Source: Frigidibacter oleivorans (GTDB lineage: Bacteria; Pseudomonadota; Alphaproteobacteria; Rhodobacterales; Rhodobacteraceae). From it: a DNA stretch of 64,000 bases. Each line of letters opens with the position of its first letter. Positions within the stretch are counted from its first letter, which is position 1. The notes under the pieces are model-generated. The model saw nothing but the letters and a program-made list of their open reading frames with translations. It was not told the origin of the DNA and did not search any database. Of this stretch, positions 8,548 to 16,235 are shown piece by piece. The translations under genes and the position numbers were made by a program. The stretch lies in contig NZ_RJRZ01000014.1 in NCBI RefSeq assembly GCF_003993775.1, forward strand, positions 29,500 to 93,499, read 5' to 3'.

Positions 8548-8982
8548 ATGCTGGTGCAGCAGATTCTGAAGGCCAAGGCCGATGACGGGGTGGTGACGGT
8601 CGCCCCCGGCTGGAACCTCGCCGCGGTGGCCGAGGTCCTGTCGGCACGCCGGATCGGCGCGGTGGTGGTGTCGAGCGACGGCAAGACGGTGCAGGGCATC
8701 CTGTCGGAACGCGACATCGTGCGCGAACTGGGCCGGCGCGGCACGACCTGCCTGACCGATGCCGTCGATCAGGTGATGACCCGCACCATCGTCACCTGCA
8801 CCCGGTCCGACACCGCCCAGCATGTGCTGGAGCGGATGACGGCGGGCCGGTTCCGGCACATGCCGGTCGTCGAGGATGGCGAGATGGTGGGCCTGATCTC
8901 GATCGGCGACATCGTGAAGGCGCGGCTCGAGGAGCTGGAGACCGAGCGCGAGGCGCTGACCGGGATGATCATGGGCAACTGA
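8548..8982 (+). CDS. CBS-domain protein
   Basis: A 144-residue protein made only of a pair of CBS domains, a Bateman module that binds adenine nucleotides or similar ligands. Domain 1 covers about residues 8-65 (DGVVTVAPGWNLAAVAEVL, then GILSERDIVRELGRRG). Domain 2 covers about 75-130 (MTRTIVTCTRSDTAQHVLE, then GRFRHMPVVEDGEMVGLIS and IGDIVKARLEELE). The ATG at 8548 is preceded by AGAGGAGG. TTGACA occurs twice in the 104-base gap upstream (near 8488 and 8515), compatible with its own promoter, but no clear -10 follows. Stand-alone CBS proteins of this size are common in Rhodobacterales; the partner and ligand are unknown. Confidence 0.9.
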   Translation: MLVQQILKAKADDGVVTVAPGWNLAAVAEVLSARRIGAVVVSSDGKTVQGILSERDIVRELGRRGTTCLTDAVDQVMTRTIVTCTRSDTAQHVLERMTAGRFRHMPVVEDGEMVGLISIGDIVKARLEELETEREALTGMIMGN

Positions 8983-9033
8983 CGCCCGCGGCCGGTCCGG
9001 GCCTCGGGCGGCGGGTATCGCTGCGCTTGCATT

Positions 9034-9060
9034 CCGGCACGGGCTGTTGTTCCGTGCCGG
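9034..9060 (+). terminator. Intergenic hairpin after the CBS gene
   Basis: Perfect 9-bp inverted repeat CCGGCACGG / CCGTGCCGG with a 9-base loop, 52 bases past the CBS gene stop and before coaD. No U-tract follows on either strand, so it may be a Rho-assisted terminator, an RNA-stabilising hairpin or a protein site. Only the pairing is certain. Confidence 0.4.
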
Positions 9061-9117
9061 CCGGGGGCGGCGCGGGCGGGCGCAGGGAGACCTCCAGACA
9101 GGCCTCCGGAGGAGCTC

Positions 9118-9615
9118 ATGCGCATCGGCCTTTACCCCGGCACCTTCGATCCGGTGACGCTCGGCCATATCGACATCATCCAGCGCGCGGCCCGGCTGGT
9201 GGACAGGCTGGTGATCGGCGTCGCGATCAACCGCGACAAGGGGCCGATGTTCACGCTCGAGGAACGGGTGGCGATGGTGGGCGCGGAATGCGCCGCCATC
9301 GCCAAGACCTCGGGGACCGAGATCCTCGTGCATCCGTTCGAGAACCTGCTGATCGACTGCGCCCGCGACGTGGGCGCCAGCGTGATCGTGCGCGGGCTGC
9401 GGGCGGTGGCGGATTTCGAATACGAATTCCAGATGGTGGGCATGAACCGGGTGCTCGATTCCCGGGTCGAGACGGTGTTCCTGATGGCCGATGCCCGGCG
9501 GCAGGCGATCGCCTCGAAGCTGGTGAAGGAGATCGCCCGCCTCGGCGGCGACGTGTCGCAATTCGTGCCGGCCGCCGTGGACGTCGCGCTGCGCGAGCGG
9601 CTGGCCCGCGCCTAG
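9118..9615 (+). CDS. coaD: Phosphopantetheine adenylyltransferase
   Basis: Fourth step of coenzyme A synthesis: 4'-phosphopantetheine plus ATP gives dephospho-CoA. The 165-residue length is standard. Signature residues are the N-terminal nucleotidyltransferase motif GTFDPVTLGH (residues 8-17), RGLRAVADFEYEFQM and the C-terminal region ARRQAIASKLVKEIA, where the usual ISSTxxR is replaced by IASKLVK as in many alphaproteobacteria. GGAGG sits 5 bases before the ATG at 9118. Its TAG stop shares CTAG (9612-9615) with the TAG stop of the convergent antiporter gene. Confidence 0.96.
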   Translation: MRIGLYPGTFDPVTLGHIDIIQRAARLVDRLVIGVAINRDKGPMFTLEERVAMVGAECAAIAKTSGTEILVHPFENLLIDCARDVGASVIVRGLRAVADFEYEFQMVGMNRVLDSRVETVFLMADARRQAIASKLVKEIARLGGDVSQFVPAAVDVALRERLARA

Positions 9616-12332
9616 GAGGCGGCCGCGGGGCGCGGCGCGGGTTCTGGTGCCGGCTCTGGTTCGGGGTTCGCCGCGCTGCCGGTTCCGGCGGGCGGGGGCG
9701 CGTCGGAGGCGGCCTCCGGCGGTGCATCCGGCGGTTCGCTCCCCTCCGCCTGCGGCAGCGCCGGCCCCGGCAGATCGGCGGGCGCGCCGGGTGCCGCATC
9801 GGCCGCCAGCGGCGCGGGCTGCGGCATCTCTCGCCCGCCGAACAGCACGGGATCGACCTTGACCCCGCGCCGCGCCGCGCTGTCCACCACTGCCTGGCGC
9901 AGTTCCGGGCTCTGGTCCAGCAGCTTGCGGAACCGCGTCTCGTCCAGCGCCAACAGCGTGCAGGGCGTGATCGCCACCACCTGCGCCCGCCGCCGGACCC
10001 GCGCCAGCAGCGCGAGCTGCCCGAACATCTCGCCCCGGCCCAGCCGGTGCCGGGTGCTGGCGGTGATCGCCTCCACCGCGCCCGAGGCGATGAACCAGAC
10101 CTGCCGGGGCGGCGCATCGCGGGGCAGGATCACCTGACCGGGCCGGGCATAGACGGTGCGCAGCCGGCGCGCCAGCATCCGGCGCACGCCTTCGTCCAGT
10201 TCCGAAAACAGCGGAAACTGCGCCACAAGGTCCGACTTCTGCAGCTTCAGGTCCAGCGTCGGCCGTTCCGCCAGCCTGCCGCGCCGCCGGCCGATCTCTT
10301 CGGCGAGCCGGGCGCGCAGTTCCGGGCCGATCAGCCCGTCCTCGGTCAGCGCGTCGTATTCGCGTTCTTCCAGCTGCAGGGTGGTGCGGCGGATCAGGCG
10401 GCGTTCCAGCGTCTCGGCATAGCCGGGGAATTGCAGGCGCAGGCCTTCCAGCTCTTTCTGGACCTCTTCCTGCCGGCGCTCCAGCAGCTCGTGCAGCAGT
10501 TCGGCCACCCGCCGGCCGTGGATGCGGTAGATGCGGTCGTCGATGAAACCGTGCAGCTGCGGCAGGATCATCCCGAGCGCCACCAGTGCCTCGAACCGGT
10601 CCTCGGTCAGGCGGGCGAGGGGGCGGCCCATGCCGGTGCGGTTGTGCAGGGCGCTCGCCAGCCGGTGCAGCCGGCCCGGCGCCAGCGCCTTGCGCGCCGC
10701 GGCGCGATAGGCGTTGCGGCCGCCGATCCGCGTCGCCTCGATCACCCCGTCGGCCCCGGCCAGCAGCCGTTCGGCCAACTGCGCCGGAATGACCTGCGCC
10801 CGGAATTCCTCGAGGATCAGGTCGCGCTCGCGCCCCGCCAGCGCCACCAGACCCAGCGTGATCCGGTCGCGGTCCTGGATCTCCTGCGCCTCGTCGGCCT
10901 GGCGCACCGCATCGTCCAGCCGCTCGCCGAAGCGCTTGGCCTCCTCGCGCACGATCTCGCGCGTCAGGCCGAAGTCGCGGGCGGTTTCCGCCACGCCCTC
11001 GCGCACCGTCTGCAGCGCGACGGCGATGACCTGCCGGCTGAGCGCGCGGTCGATCGGCGACAGCAGGTCCAGCCCCAGCCGGTGGATGACCCATCTGAGC
11101 GTCGTGCCCTGCACGATCAGCGTGAACAGGGTGAAGCCGGTGGCGACGATGCCGACCATCCGCTTCACGTCGGCGGGGACGAACCGGCTTTCGGTCACCG
11201 CCAGCGCCAGCGCCAGCGTCACCGCGCCGCGCAGCCCGCCCCAGAGGATCGCCAGCCGGTAGGGCCGTTCCACCCGCGGCGACAGGCGCAACAGCGTCAG
11301 CAGCGGCAGCACCCCGAACAGGATCATCGCCCGGGCCGCCAGCGCCGCCAGCGCCACCACGCCCACCAGCACCAGATCGAAGGCCTGCACGGTGGACAGA
11401 AGCCGCGGGATCAGGAGCGCGGCGAGGATGAAGATCAGCGAGCCCGCCCAATGGGCCAGCAGGTCCCATGTATCGCGCAAAAGAGCCGTCAGCGCCGGCG
11501 AAAAGCGACCCGGCGCCATCAGGTTCATCACCAGCCCCGCCGCGACCACGCCGACGACGCCCGAGGCCGCCAGCAGCTGTTCGGCGCCGATATAGGTCAG
11601 ATAGGGCAGTGCGACCGAGACCGAGATCTGTCCCAGCGGGTGATCCGGCATCCGCGCCATCAGCCCCACCGCCAGCCGCGCCGCGACGATCCCGGCCAGT
11701 GCCCCGCCCGCGAGGATCCAGGGAAAGCGCAGCAGGCCGCCGGCGAGGTCGGCATCCTGCCCCACCACGGTGACGAAGCCGAGGAACAGCCCGAACAGGG
11801 CGATGGCGGCGGCGTCGTTCAGCAGGCTCTCGCCCTCGACGATGCGGGCCAGCCGCTGTGGCGCGGCCGTGGCGCGGAAGATCGACACCACCGCCGACGG
11901 ATCGGTCGTCGAGACGATGGCGCCGATCAGCAGGCAGGCGGCCAGCGGCAATCCGGCGAAGGGCAGCAGCGCCAGCCCGATCACCACCGTCGCCACCAGC
12001 ACCGCCAGCACCGCCAGCACGAGGATCGGCACCCAGTCGTCGAGGATGCGGCGCAGGTTCAGCCCCAGTGAGACCTGAAAGACCAGTGTCGGCAGAAAGA
12101 CATAAAGGAAGACGTTCGACCGGATCGGCAGGTTCAGGATCGCCAGCGCCAGCGGGTTCAGCGCATCGGTCAGGTCCGTCCGCCAGAAGAAGGTCGCCGC
12201 CGCGCCGATGGCCACGCCCACCGCGGCCAGGATCACCGTATAGGGCAGGCGCAGCCGCGCCGCCAACGGCTCGCACAGGCCGATGACCATGAACAGCGCG
12301 GCAGTGACGGCGACGATCACGAGAAGGTCCAT
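9612..12332 (-). CDS. CPA1-family Na+/H+ antiporter with C-terminal cyclic-nucleotide-binding domain
   Basis: Inner-membrane cation/proton antiporter of 906 residues. The first ~400 residues form about 12 membrane helices with the CPA1 signatures STTDPSAVVSIFRA and EGESLLNDAAAIALF. A long cytoplasmic part follows: helical from about 420 to 690, then a cyclic-nucleotide-binding fold at about 700-820 (LFSELDEGVRRML, GQVILPRDAPP, GRGEMFGQLALLARVRR). A tail rich in Pro, Ala and Glu closes the protein. In the CNMP domain the phosphate-binding cassette reads GEMFGQLALLARVRRRA, close to consensus with the Arg present, so ligand gating is plausible. The ATG at 12332 (MDLLVIVAVTAALF) is preferred because upstream codons lack hydrophobic character. 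Substrate ion is not decided. Confidence 0.9.
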   Translation of the reverse strand: MDLLVIVAVTAALFMVIGLCEPLAARLRLPYTVILAAVGVAIGAAATFFWRTDLTDALNPLALAILNLPIRSNVFLYVFLPTLVFQVSLGLNLRRILDDWVPILVLAVLAVLVATVVIGLALLPFAGLPLAACLLIGAIVSTTDPSAVVSIFRATAAPQRLARIVEGESLLNDAAAIALFGLFLGFVTVVGQDADLAGGLLRFPWILAGGALAGIVAARLAVGLMARMPDHPLGQISVSVALPYLTYIGAEQLLAASGVVGVVAAGLVMNLMAPGRFSPALTALLRDTWDLLAHWAGSLIFILAALLIPRLLSTVQAFDLVLVGVVALAALAARAMILFGVLPLLTLLRLSPRVERPYRLAILWGGLRGAVTLALALAVTESRFVPADVKRMVGIVATGFTLFTLIVQGTTLRWVIHRLGLDLLSPIDRALSRQVIAVALQTVREGVAETARDFGLTREIVREEAKRFGERLDDAVRQADEAQEIQDRDRITLGLVALAGRERDLILEEFRAQVIPAQLAERLLAGADGVIEATRIGGRNAYRAAARKALAPGRLHRLASALHNRTGMGRPLARLTEDRFEALVALGMILPQLHGFIDDRIYRIHGRRVAELLHELLERRQEEVQKELEGLRLQFPGYAETLERRLIRRTTLQLEEREYDALTEDGLIGPELRARLAEEIGRRRGRLAERPTLDLKLQKSDLVAQFPLFSELDEGVRRMLARRLRTVYARPGQVILPRDAPPRQVWFIASGAVEAITASTRHRLGRGEMFGQLALLARVRRRAQVVAITPCTLLALDETRFRKLLDQSPELRQAVVDSAARRGVKVDPVLFGGREMPQPAPLAADAAPGAPADLPGPALPQAEGSEPPDAPPEAASDAPPPAGTGSAANPEPEPAPEPAPRPAAAS

Positions 12333-12568
12333 ACCTGTCGATAGCGCGCATGGCCCCGGCCGGTAAGTCCTTGGCCGCCCTGTTGGGGATAAGTTTTCGT
12401 GACGGGCGTGAAACATGCCGCCGCAAGGCGCGGCCGGCGGTGCGACCGGCGCGAAGGCGGGCAGGGCGGGGATGATCGGCGGCCGGATGCCGGCCGGACC
12501 GCGCGCCCCCTTGCGCCCGGGCCGGTCCTGACGCTCAATCCCGCCCGTGGATCAGGGAGGATCGCGCG

Positions 12569-13057
12569 ATGATGCCCAAGAACACCGTCTGCATCTGGTA
12601 TGACACCGAAGCCGAGGCCGCCGCCCGCTTCTATGCCGAAACCTTCCCCGACAGCGCCGTCCATGCCGTAAACCGCGCCCCGTCAGACTTTCCCGGCGGA
12701 ACGGCGGGGCAGGTGCTGACGGTGGACTTCACCGTGGCGGGGCTGCGCTGCATCGGGCTGAACGGCGGCCCGGTCTTTCCGCAGACCGAGGCCGTCTCGT
12801 TCCAGATCGCCACCGACGACCAGGCGGAAACCGACCGCTACTGGACCGCCATCGTCGGCAATGGCGGGCAGGAAAGCGCCTGCGGCTGGTGCAAGGACCG
12901 CTGGGGCGTCAACTGGCAGATCACCCCCCGCGTGCTGACCGACGCAATGGCCGCGGGCGGGGATCAGGCCGCGCGGGCCTTCGCCGCGATGATGACCATG
13001 CGCAAGATCGACGTGGCGGCGATCGAGGCCGCTGTCGAGGCAGCGCGCCGGGGCTGA
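12569..13057 (+). CDS. PhnB-like VOC-superfamily protein
   Basis: Protein of 162 residues of the glyoxalase/bleomycin-resistance (VOC) superfamily, PhnB-like subgroup, often labelled 3-demethylubiquinone-9 3-methyltransferase domain. Family features are WYDTEAEAAARFYAETFPDS at the N-terminus, GLRCIGLNGGP, the TEAVSFQI strand, and CGWCKDRWGVNWQITPRVL followed by MMTMRKIDV near the C-terminus. GGGAGG precedes the start; ATG at 12569 and 12572 are both possible. Enzymatic function of this subgroup is unproven and the methyltransferase label should not be taken literally. It lies divergent to the antiporter and 39 bases before a YdeI-like gene with which it may be cotranscribed. Confidence 0.85.
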   Translation: MMPKNTVCIWYDTEAEAAARFYAETFPDSAVHAVNRAPSDFPGGTAGQVLTVDFTVAGLRCIGLNGGPVFPQTEAVSFQIATDDQAETDRYWTAIVGNGGQESACGWCKDRWGVNWQITPRVLTDAMAAGGDQAARAFAAMMTMRKIDVAAIEAAVEAARRG

Positions 13058-13096
13058 GACCCGGCTCGACCCACCGGCCACCCGCGAGGCAGCCCG

Positions 13097-13714
13097 ATGA
13101 TCACCGAGATCGAGGAGTATTTCACCAAGGGCTGCGGCCGCTGCCCCCGCTTCGATACCGCCGACTGTTCCACCCGTCACTGGGCGGCGGGGCTGGCGGA
13201 ACTCCGGCGGCAATGCCGGGCGGCGGGGCTGGCCGAGACGGTGAAATGGGGGCATCCCTGCTATATGCATGCGGGGCGCAACATCGCGATCCTCGGCGCC
13301 TTTCGCGGCGATTTCCGGCTGAGCTTCTTCGATGCCGCGCTGCTGTCCGATCCCGAGGCGGTGCTGGAACCGCAGGGGCCGAACAGCCGCCCCGACATGA
13401 TCCGCTTCACCGACGATGCGCAGCCCGCCGCGATGGCGCCGGTGATCGGCGCCTATCTGGCCGAGGCGATGGGCCATGCCGAACGGGGGACCAGGCCGCC
13501 GAGACGCGCCGAGGAGGTGGATCTGCCCGAGGAACTGCTGGACGCGCTCGACGCCGACATCGCGCTGGCCGAGGCCTTTCGCGCCCTGACGCCGGGCCGG
13601 CAGCGCAGCTACGCGATCCACCTCGCCTCGGCCAAGACCTCGGCCACCCGCACCGCCCGGATCCTGCGGGCGCGCGACCGGATCCTTGCCGGCAAGGGCG
13701 CGAACGAGCGCTAG
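13097..13714 (+). CDS. YdeI/DUF1801-type protein
   Basis: Protein of 205 residues. The N-terminal half (EIEEYFTKGCGRCPRFDTAD, then ETVKWGHPCYMHAGRNIAIL and FRGDFRLSFFDAALL) matches the DUF1801 fold of YdeI-like proteins. The C-terminal half has the helical OmdA-like segment EELLDALDADIALAEAF, then LTPGRQRSYAIHLASAKT. Biochemical role is unknown; some relatives are linked to stress or heavy-metal responses. The tail RKxR-rich segment TARILRARDRILAG is typical. It follows the VOC gene closely, and its TAG stop overlaps the convergent DUF808 gene stop in CTAG at 13711-13714. Confidence 0.8.
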   Translation: MITEIEEYFTKGCGRCPRFDTADCSTRHWAAGLAELRRQCRAAGLAETVKWGHPCYMHAGRNIAILGAFRGDFRLSFFDAALLSDPEAVLEPQGPNSRPDMIRFTDDAQPAAMAPVIGAYLAEAMGHAERGTRPPRRAEEVDLPEELLDALDADIALAEAFRALTPGRQRSYAIHLASAKTSATRTARILRARDRILAGKGANER

Positions 13715-14691
13715 TGCCCGCCGGCCGTTCCCGGCTTCTTGCCCCGGACCGCCGCCACCGCCGGTTCGATCACCCGCGCCGCGACCGGGATCAGCAGCAT
13801 GCCGAGGATCAGCCCGAAGATGCCGTCGAAGAAGGCGGTGACCGCCCAATGGACGAAGCCGCCCGCCACCGGCAGCGCATGGGCCGCCACCTCGGCCATG
13901 TGCTCAATGGCATGGCCGGGCTGGGTCAGGCCGAATTCCTCCAGCCCGTGGATGACGATGGCGCCGCCCACCCAGATCATCGCCGCCGTGCCCACGACCG
14001 ACAGCACCGCCATCAGCCGCGGCATCGCCCGGACCAGCCCCCGGCCCAGACCCCGGCCCGCGCCGGTCCGCGCCTCGCGCGCCAGATGCAGGCCCACATC
14101 GTCCATCTTCACGATCAGCGCGACGCCGCCATAGACCAGCGCGGTGATCGCCACGCCCACCACGGCCAGCGTCACCGCCTGCATCACGAAGCTGCCCGGC
14201 CCGATCTCGTTCAGGGCGATGGTCATGATCTCGGCCGACAGGATGAAATCGGTCTTGATCGCGCCCGCGACCTTCTCTTCTTCCAGATGCGCGGGGTCCT
14301 TCACGTCCAGATCGCGTTCGACCATCGCGGCGGGATGCGGGAACAGCCAGTGATGGACCTTCTCCGCCCCCTCGAAGCACAGATAGGCGCCGCCGACCAT
14401 CAGCAGCGGCGTGATCGCCCAGGGGGCGAAATGCGACAGGATCAGCGCCAGCGGCAACAGGATGACCAGCTTGTTGCGCAGCGACCCCAGCGAGATGCGC
14501 CAGATGATCGGCAGTTCGCGGCTGGCCTCGAAGCCGTGGACGTATTTCGGCGTCACCGCCGCGTCGTCGATGACCACGCCCGCGGCCTTCATCCCGGCCT
14601 TGCCGGCCATGCCCGCCACATCGTCGACCGAGGCGGCCGCCGCCTTGGCGATGCCCGCCACGTCATCGAGAAGCGCCAGAAGACCGCTCAT
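13711..14691 (-). CDS. DUF808 (YedI-like) inner-membrane protein
   Basis: Integral membrane protein of 326 residues of the DUF808 family. The family start MSGLLALLDDVAGIAKAAA is followed by DVAGMAGKAGMKAAGVVIDD, then about eight hydrophobic segments (for example LVILLPLALILSHFAPWAIT, AVTLAVVGVAITALVYGG, LSVVGTAAMIWVGGAIVIHG, GIFGLILGMLLIPVAA). The conserved HHWLFPHP and KTDFILSAEIMTIALN are visible between them. Function is unknown. The start at 14691 is chosen by similarity to the family N-terminus; no strong ribosome binding site is present. It is a single gene, convergent with the YdeI-like gene and divergent from gap. Confidence 0.87.
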   Translation of the reverse strand: MSGLLALLDDVAGIAKAAAASVDDVAGMAGKAGMKAAGVVIDDAAVTPKYVHGFEASRELPIIWRISLGSLRNKLVILLPLALILSHFAPWAITPLLMVGGAYLCFEGAEKVHHWLFPHPAAMVERDLDVKDPAHLEEEKVAGAIKTDFILSAEIMTIALNEIGPGSFVMQAVTLAVVGVAITALVYGGVALIVKMDDVGLHLAREARTGAGRGLGRGLVRAMPRLMAVLSVVGTAAMIWVGGAIVIHGLEEFGLTQPGHAIEHMAEVAAHALPVAGGFVHWAVTAFFDGIFGLILGMLLIPVAARVIEPAVAAVRGKKPGTAGGH

Positions 14692-14807
14692 GCCCGCATC
14701 CGTCCTGTTGCCGGGCACGCGCGCCCCTTTCGGGAAGCCTAGCGCAAGCACCGCCGGCTGCAAGGCCGTGCCGCGCCGCGGCATCGGCGGCCCGGGACGG
14801 TGCCGTC

Positions 14808-14838
14808 GTTAGCGCCACCAGCCGATGTTTTCGCTAAC
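14808..14838. promoter_or_regulatory. Two GTTAGCGCTAAC-like half-palindromes before the first gap gene
   Basis: GTTAGCGCCACC (14808-14819) and GTTTTCGCTAAC (14827-14838) each match 10 of 12 bases of the palindrome GTTAGCGCTAAC, with centres 19 bases apart, about 100 bases before the gap ATG. A closer copy lies before the second gap gene. The central CG and dyad symmetry are typical of LacI-family operators. CceR, the alphaproteobacterial central carbon regulator, is a candidate from general knowledge only. Confidence 0.5.
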
Positions 14839-14934
14839 ATGTTGATCTGGCGGGTTTTCTGCGGTGCAGCCCCGGGTTATATGCAGCAGACTATCGCGCG
14901 ATCGGCCCCGTTGCGGCCCGGACAGGAGAGCCTG

Positions 14935-15939
14935 ATGACCATCACCGTCGGAATCAACGGCTTTGGCCGGATCGGCCGCTGCACGCTTGCCCATATCGCC
15001 GAGGCCGCGCGCAACGACGTGCAGGTGGTCCGCATCAACGCCACCGGCCCGATCGAGACCAACGCCCATCTGCTGAAATACGACAGCGTCCACGGCCGTT
15101 TTCCGGGGCCGGTCAAGGTGACGGGCAGCACGCTGGACCTGGGCCGCGGCCCGATCGAGGTCATGTCCACCTATGAACCGCGCGAGCTGGACTGGGAGGG
15201 CGTGGACGTGGTGCTGGAATGCACCGGCAAGTTCAACGACCGCGAGGCGGCGGCGGTGCACCTGACCCGCGGCGCCAAACGGGTGCTGGTCTCGGCCCCG
15301 GCGAAGAATGCCGACAAGACCGTGGTCTATGGCGTCAACCACCGCAGCCTGACGCCCGACCATCTGGTCGTGTCGAACGGCTCCTGCACCACCAACTGCC
15401 TCGCGCCGCTGGCCAAGGTGCTGAACGACGCCATCGGCATCGAGTCGGGGATCATGACCACGATCCATTCCTATACCGGCGACCAGCCCACGCTCGACCG
15501 CCGCCACAAGGACCTCTATCGCGCCCGCGCCGCAGCGATGGCGATGATCCCCACCTCGACCGGGGCGGCCAAGGCCATCGGCGAGGTGCTGCCGGAACTG
15601 AAGGGCCGGCTCGACGGCTCGGCGATCCGGGTGCCCACGCCCAATGTCTCGGCGGTGGACCTGACCTTCGTGGCGGGCCGCGACGTGACCGTGGCCGACG
15701 TGAACGAGATCGTGCGCGAGGCGGCGGCGGGGCATATGGGCCATGTGCTGGCCTACGATCCGGAACCGAAGGTCTCGATCGACTTCAACCACACCACGCA
15801 TTCGTCTATCTTCGCCCCGGACCAGACCAAGGTCGTGGGCGGCCGCACCGTCCGCGTGCTGGCCTGGTACGACAACGAATGGGGTTTTTCCTGCCGGATG
15901 GCCGATGTGGCCGGGGCGATGGGGCGGCTCCTGCACTGA
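14935..15939 (+). CDS. gap: Glyceraldehyde-3-phosphate dehydrogenase, GapB-like
   Basis: Interconverts glyceraldehyde 3-phosphate and 1,3-bisphosphoglycerate. The 334-residue protein has the Rossmann start [10 protein letters not shown], catalytic Cys151 in SNGSCTTNC and His178 in [10 protein letters not shown]. At residue 36, where NAD-specific enzymes carry Asp after the second beta strand, it has Ala (RINATGPIETNAHLLKYDS). This resembles the INAS segment of Bacillus GapB, which prefers NADP, so a gluconeogenic or NADP-linked role is inferred. The ATG at 14935 has AGGAGAG upstream and gives the conserved N-terminus; an earlier in-frame start at 14800 would add unconserved residues. Palindromic sites precede it. 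Confidence 0.93.
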   Translation: MTITVGINGFGRIGRCTLAHIAEAARNDVQVVRINATGPIETNAHLLKYDSVHGRFPGPVKVTGSTLDLGRGPIEVMSTYEPRELDWEGVDVVLECTGKFNDREAAAVHLTRGAKRVLVSAPAKNADKTVVYGVNHRSLTPDHLVVSNGSCTTNCLAPLAKVLNDAIGIESGIMTTIHSYTGDQPTLDRRHKDLYRARAAAMAMIPTSTGAAKAIGEVLPELKGRLDGSAIRVPTPNVSAVDLTFVAGRDVTVADVNEIVREAAAGHMGHVLAYDPEPKVSIDFNHTTHSSIFAPDQTKVVGGRTVRVLAWYDNEWGFSCRMADVAGAMGRLLH

Positions 15940-15984
15940 GGAACCGCCGGGGGCATCGTCCCCCGCCCATGCCACCGGGTGACC

Positions 15985-16128
15985 ATGACCGACCGGATCG
16001 CTCTCGTCCTCGGCATCCTGATCGCGCTCGTCTTCGTCATCGACGCGCTGGCCTTCGGCGGCAGCCTGCCCCTGTTCCTGGGGCGGCGCCTGGCAGGGCT
16101 GATCGAGTATCTCGCCTTCTGGAGATAG
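15985..16128 (+). CDS. 47-residue membrane protein between the gap genes
   Basis: Small open frame ATG 15985 to TAG 16128 encoding 47 residues: MTDRIALVLGILIALVFV starts a single hydrophobic helix (about residues 5-25), followed by FGGSLPLFLGRRLAGLIEYL and a C-terminal AFWR. The composition (one transmembrane helix, basic amphipathic end, aromatic tail) is that of a real small membrane protein rather than chance translation. I recall similar short proteins next to gap in Rhodobacteraceae, but cannot verify that here. It lies 45 bases after the first gap stop, and the second gap promoter begins just after its stop, so it is probably cotranscribed with the first gap. No function is known. Confidence 0.68.
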   Translation: MTDRIALVLGILIALVFVIDALAFGGSLPLFLGRRLAGLIEYLAFWR

Positions 16129-16145
16129 CCGCGCTAACCTCCGCC

Positions 16146-16182
16146 TTGACCTTTCCGGCGCTGGCTGGATGTTAGCGCCAAC
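16146..16182 (+). promoter_or_regulatory. Candidate promoter and operator of the second gap gene
   Basis: TTGACC at 16146-16151 is a good -35; the -10 region (about 16169-16175, TGTTAG) is weak and overlaps GTTAGCGCCAAC (16171-16182), which matches 11 of 12 bases of the palindrome GTTAGCGCTAAC. A further half-site CGCTAAC lies at 16132-16138. A repressor bound here would block the -10. Sites of the same type precede the first gap gene. Confidence 0.5.
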
Positions 16183-16235
16183 GGCGCGCGGCGACGGCCC
16201 GCGCGCCGCAGCGGCAATTGCCAGAGGAGACGGAC

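Noticed and set aside
8149..12426. 1425-residue open frame on the minus strand overlapping coaD and the LysR gene
   Set aside because: It is low complexity (Arg/Ala/Gly-rich), antisense to well-recognised genes and only partly in another frame of the antiporter. High GC removes stops, so such frames are chance.
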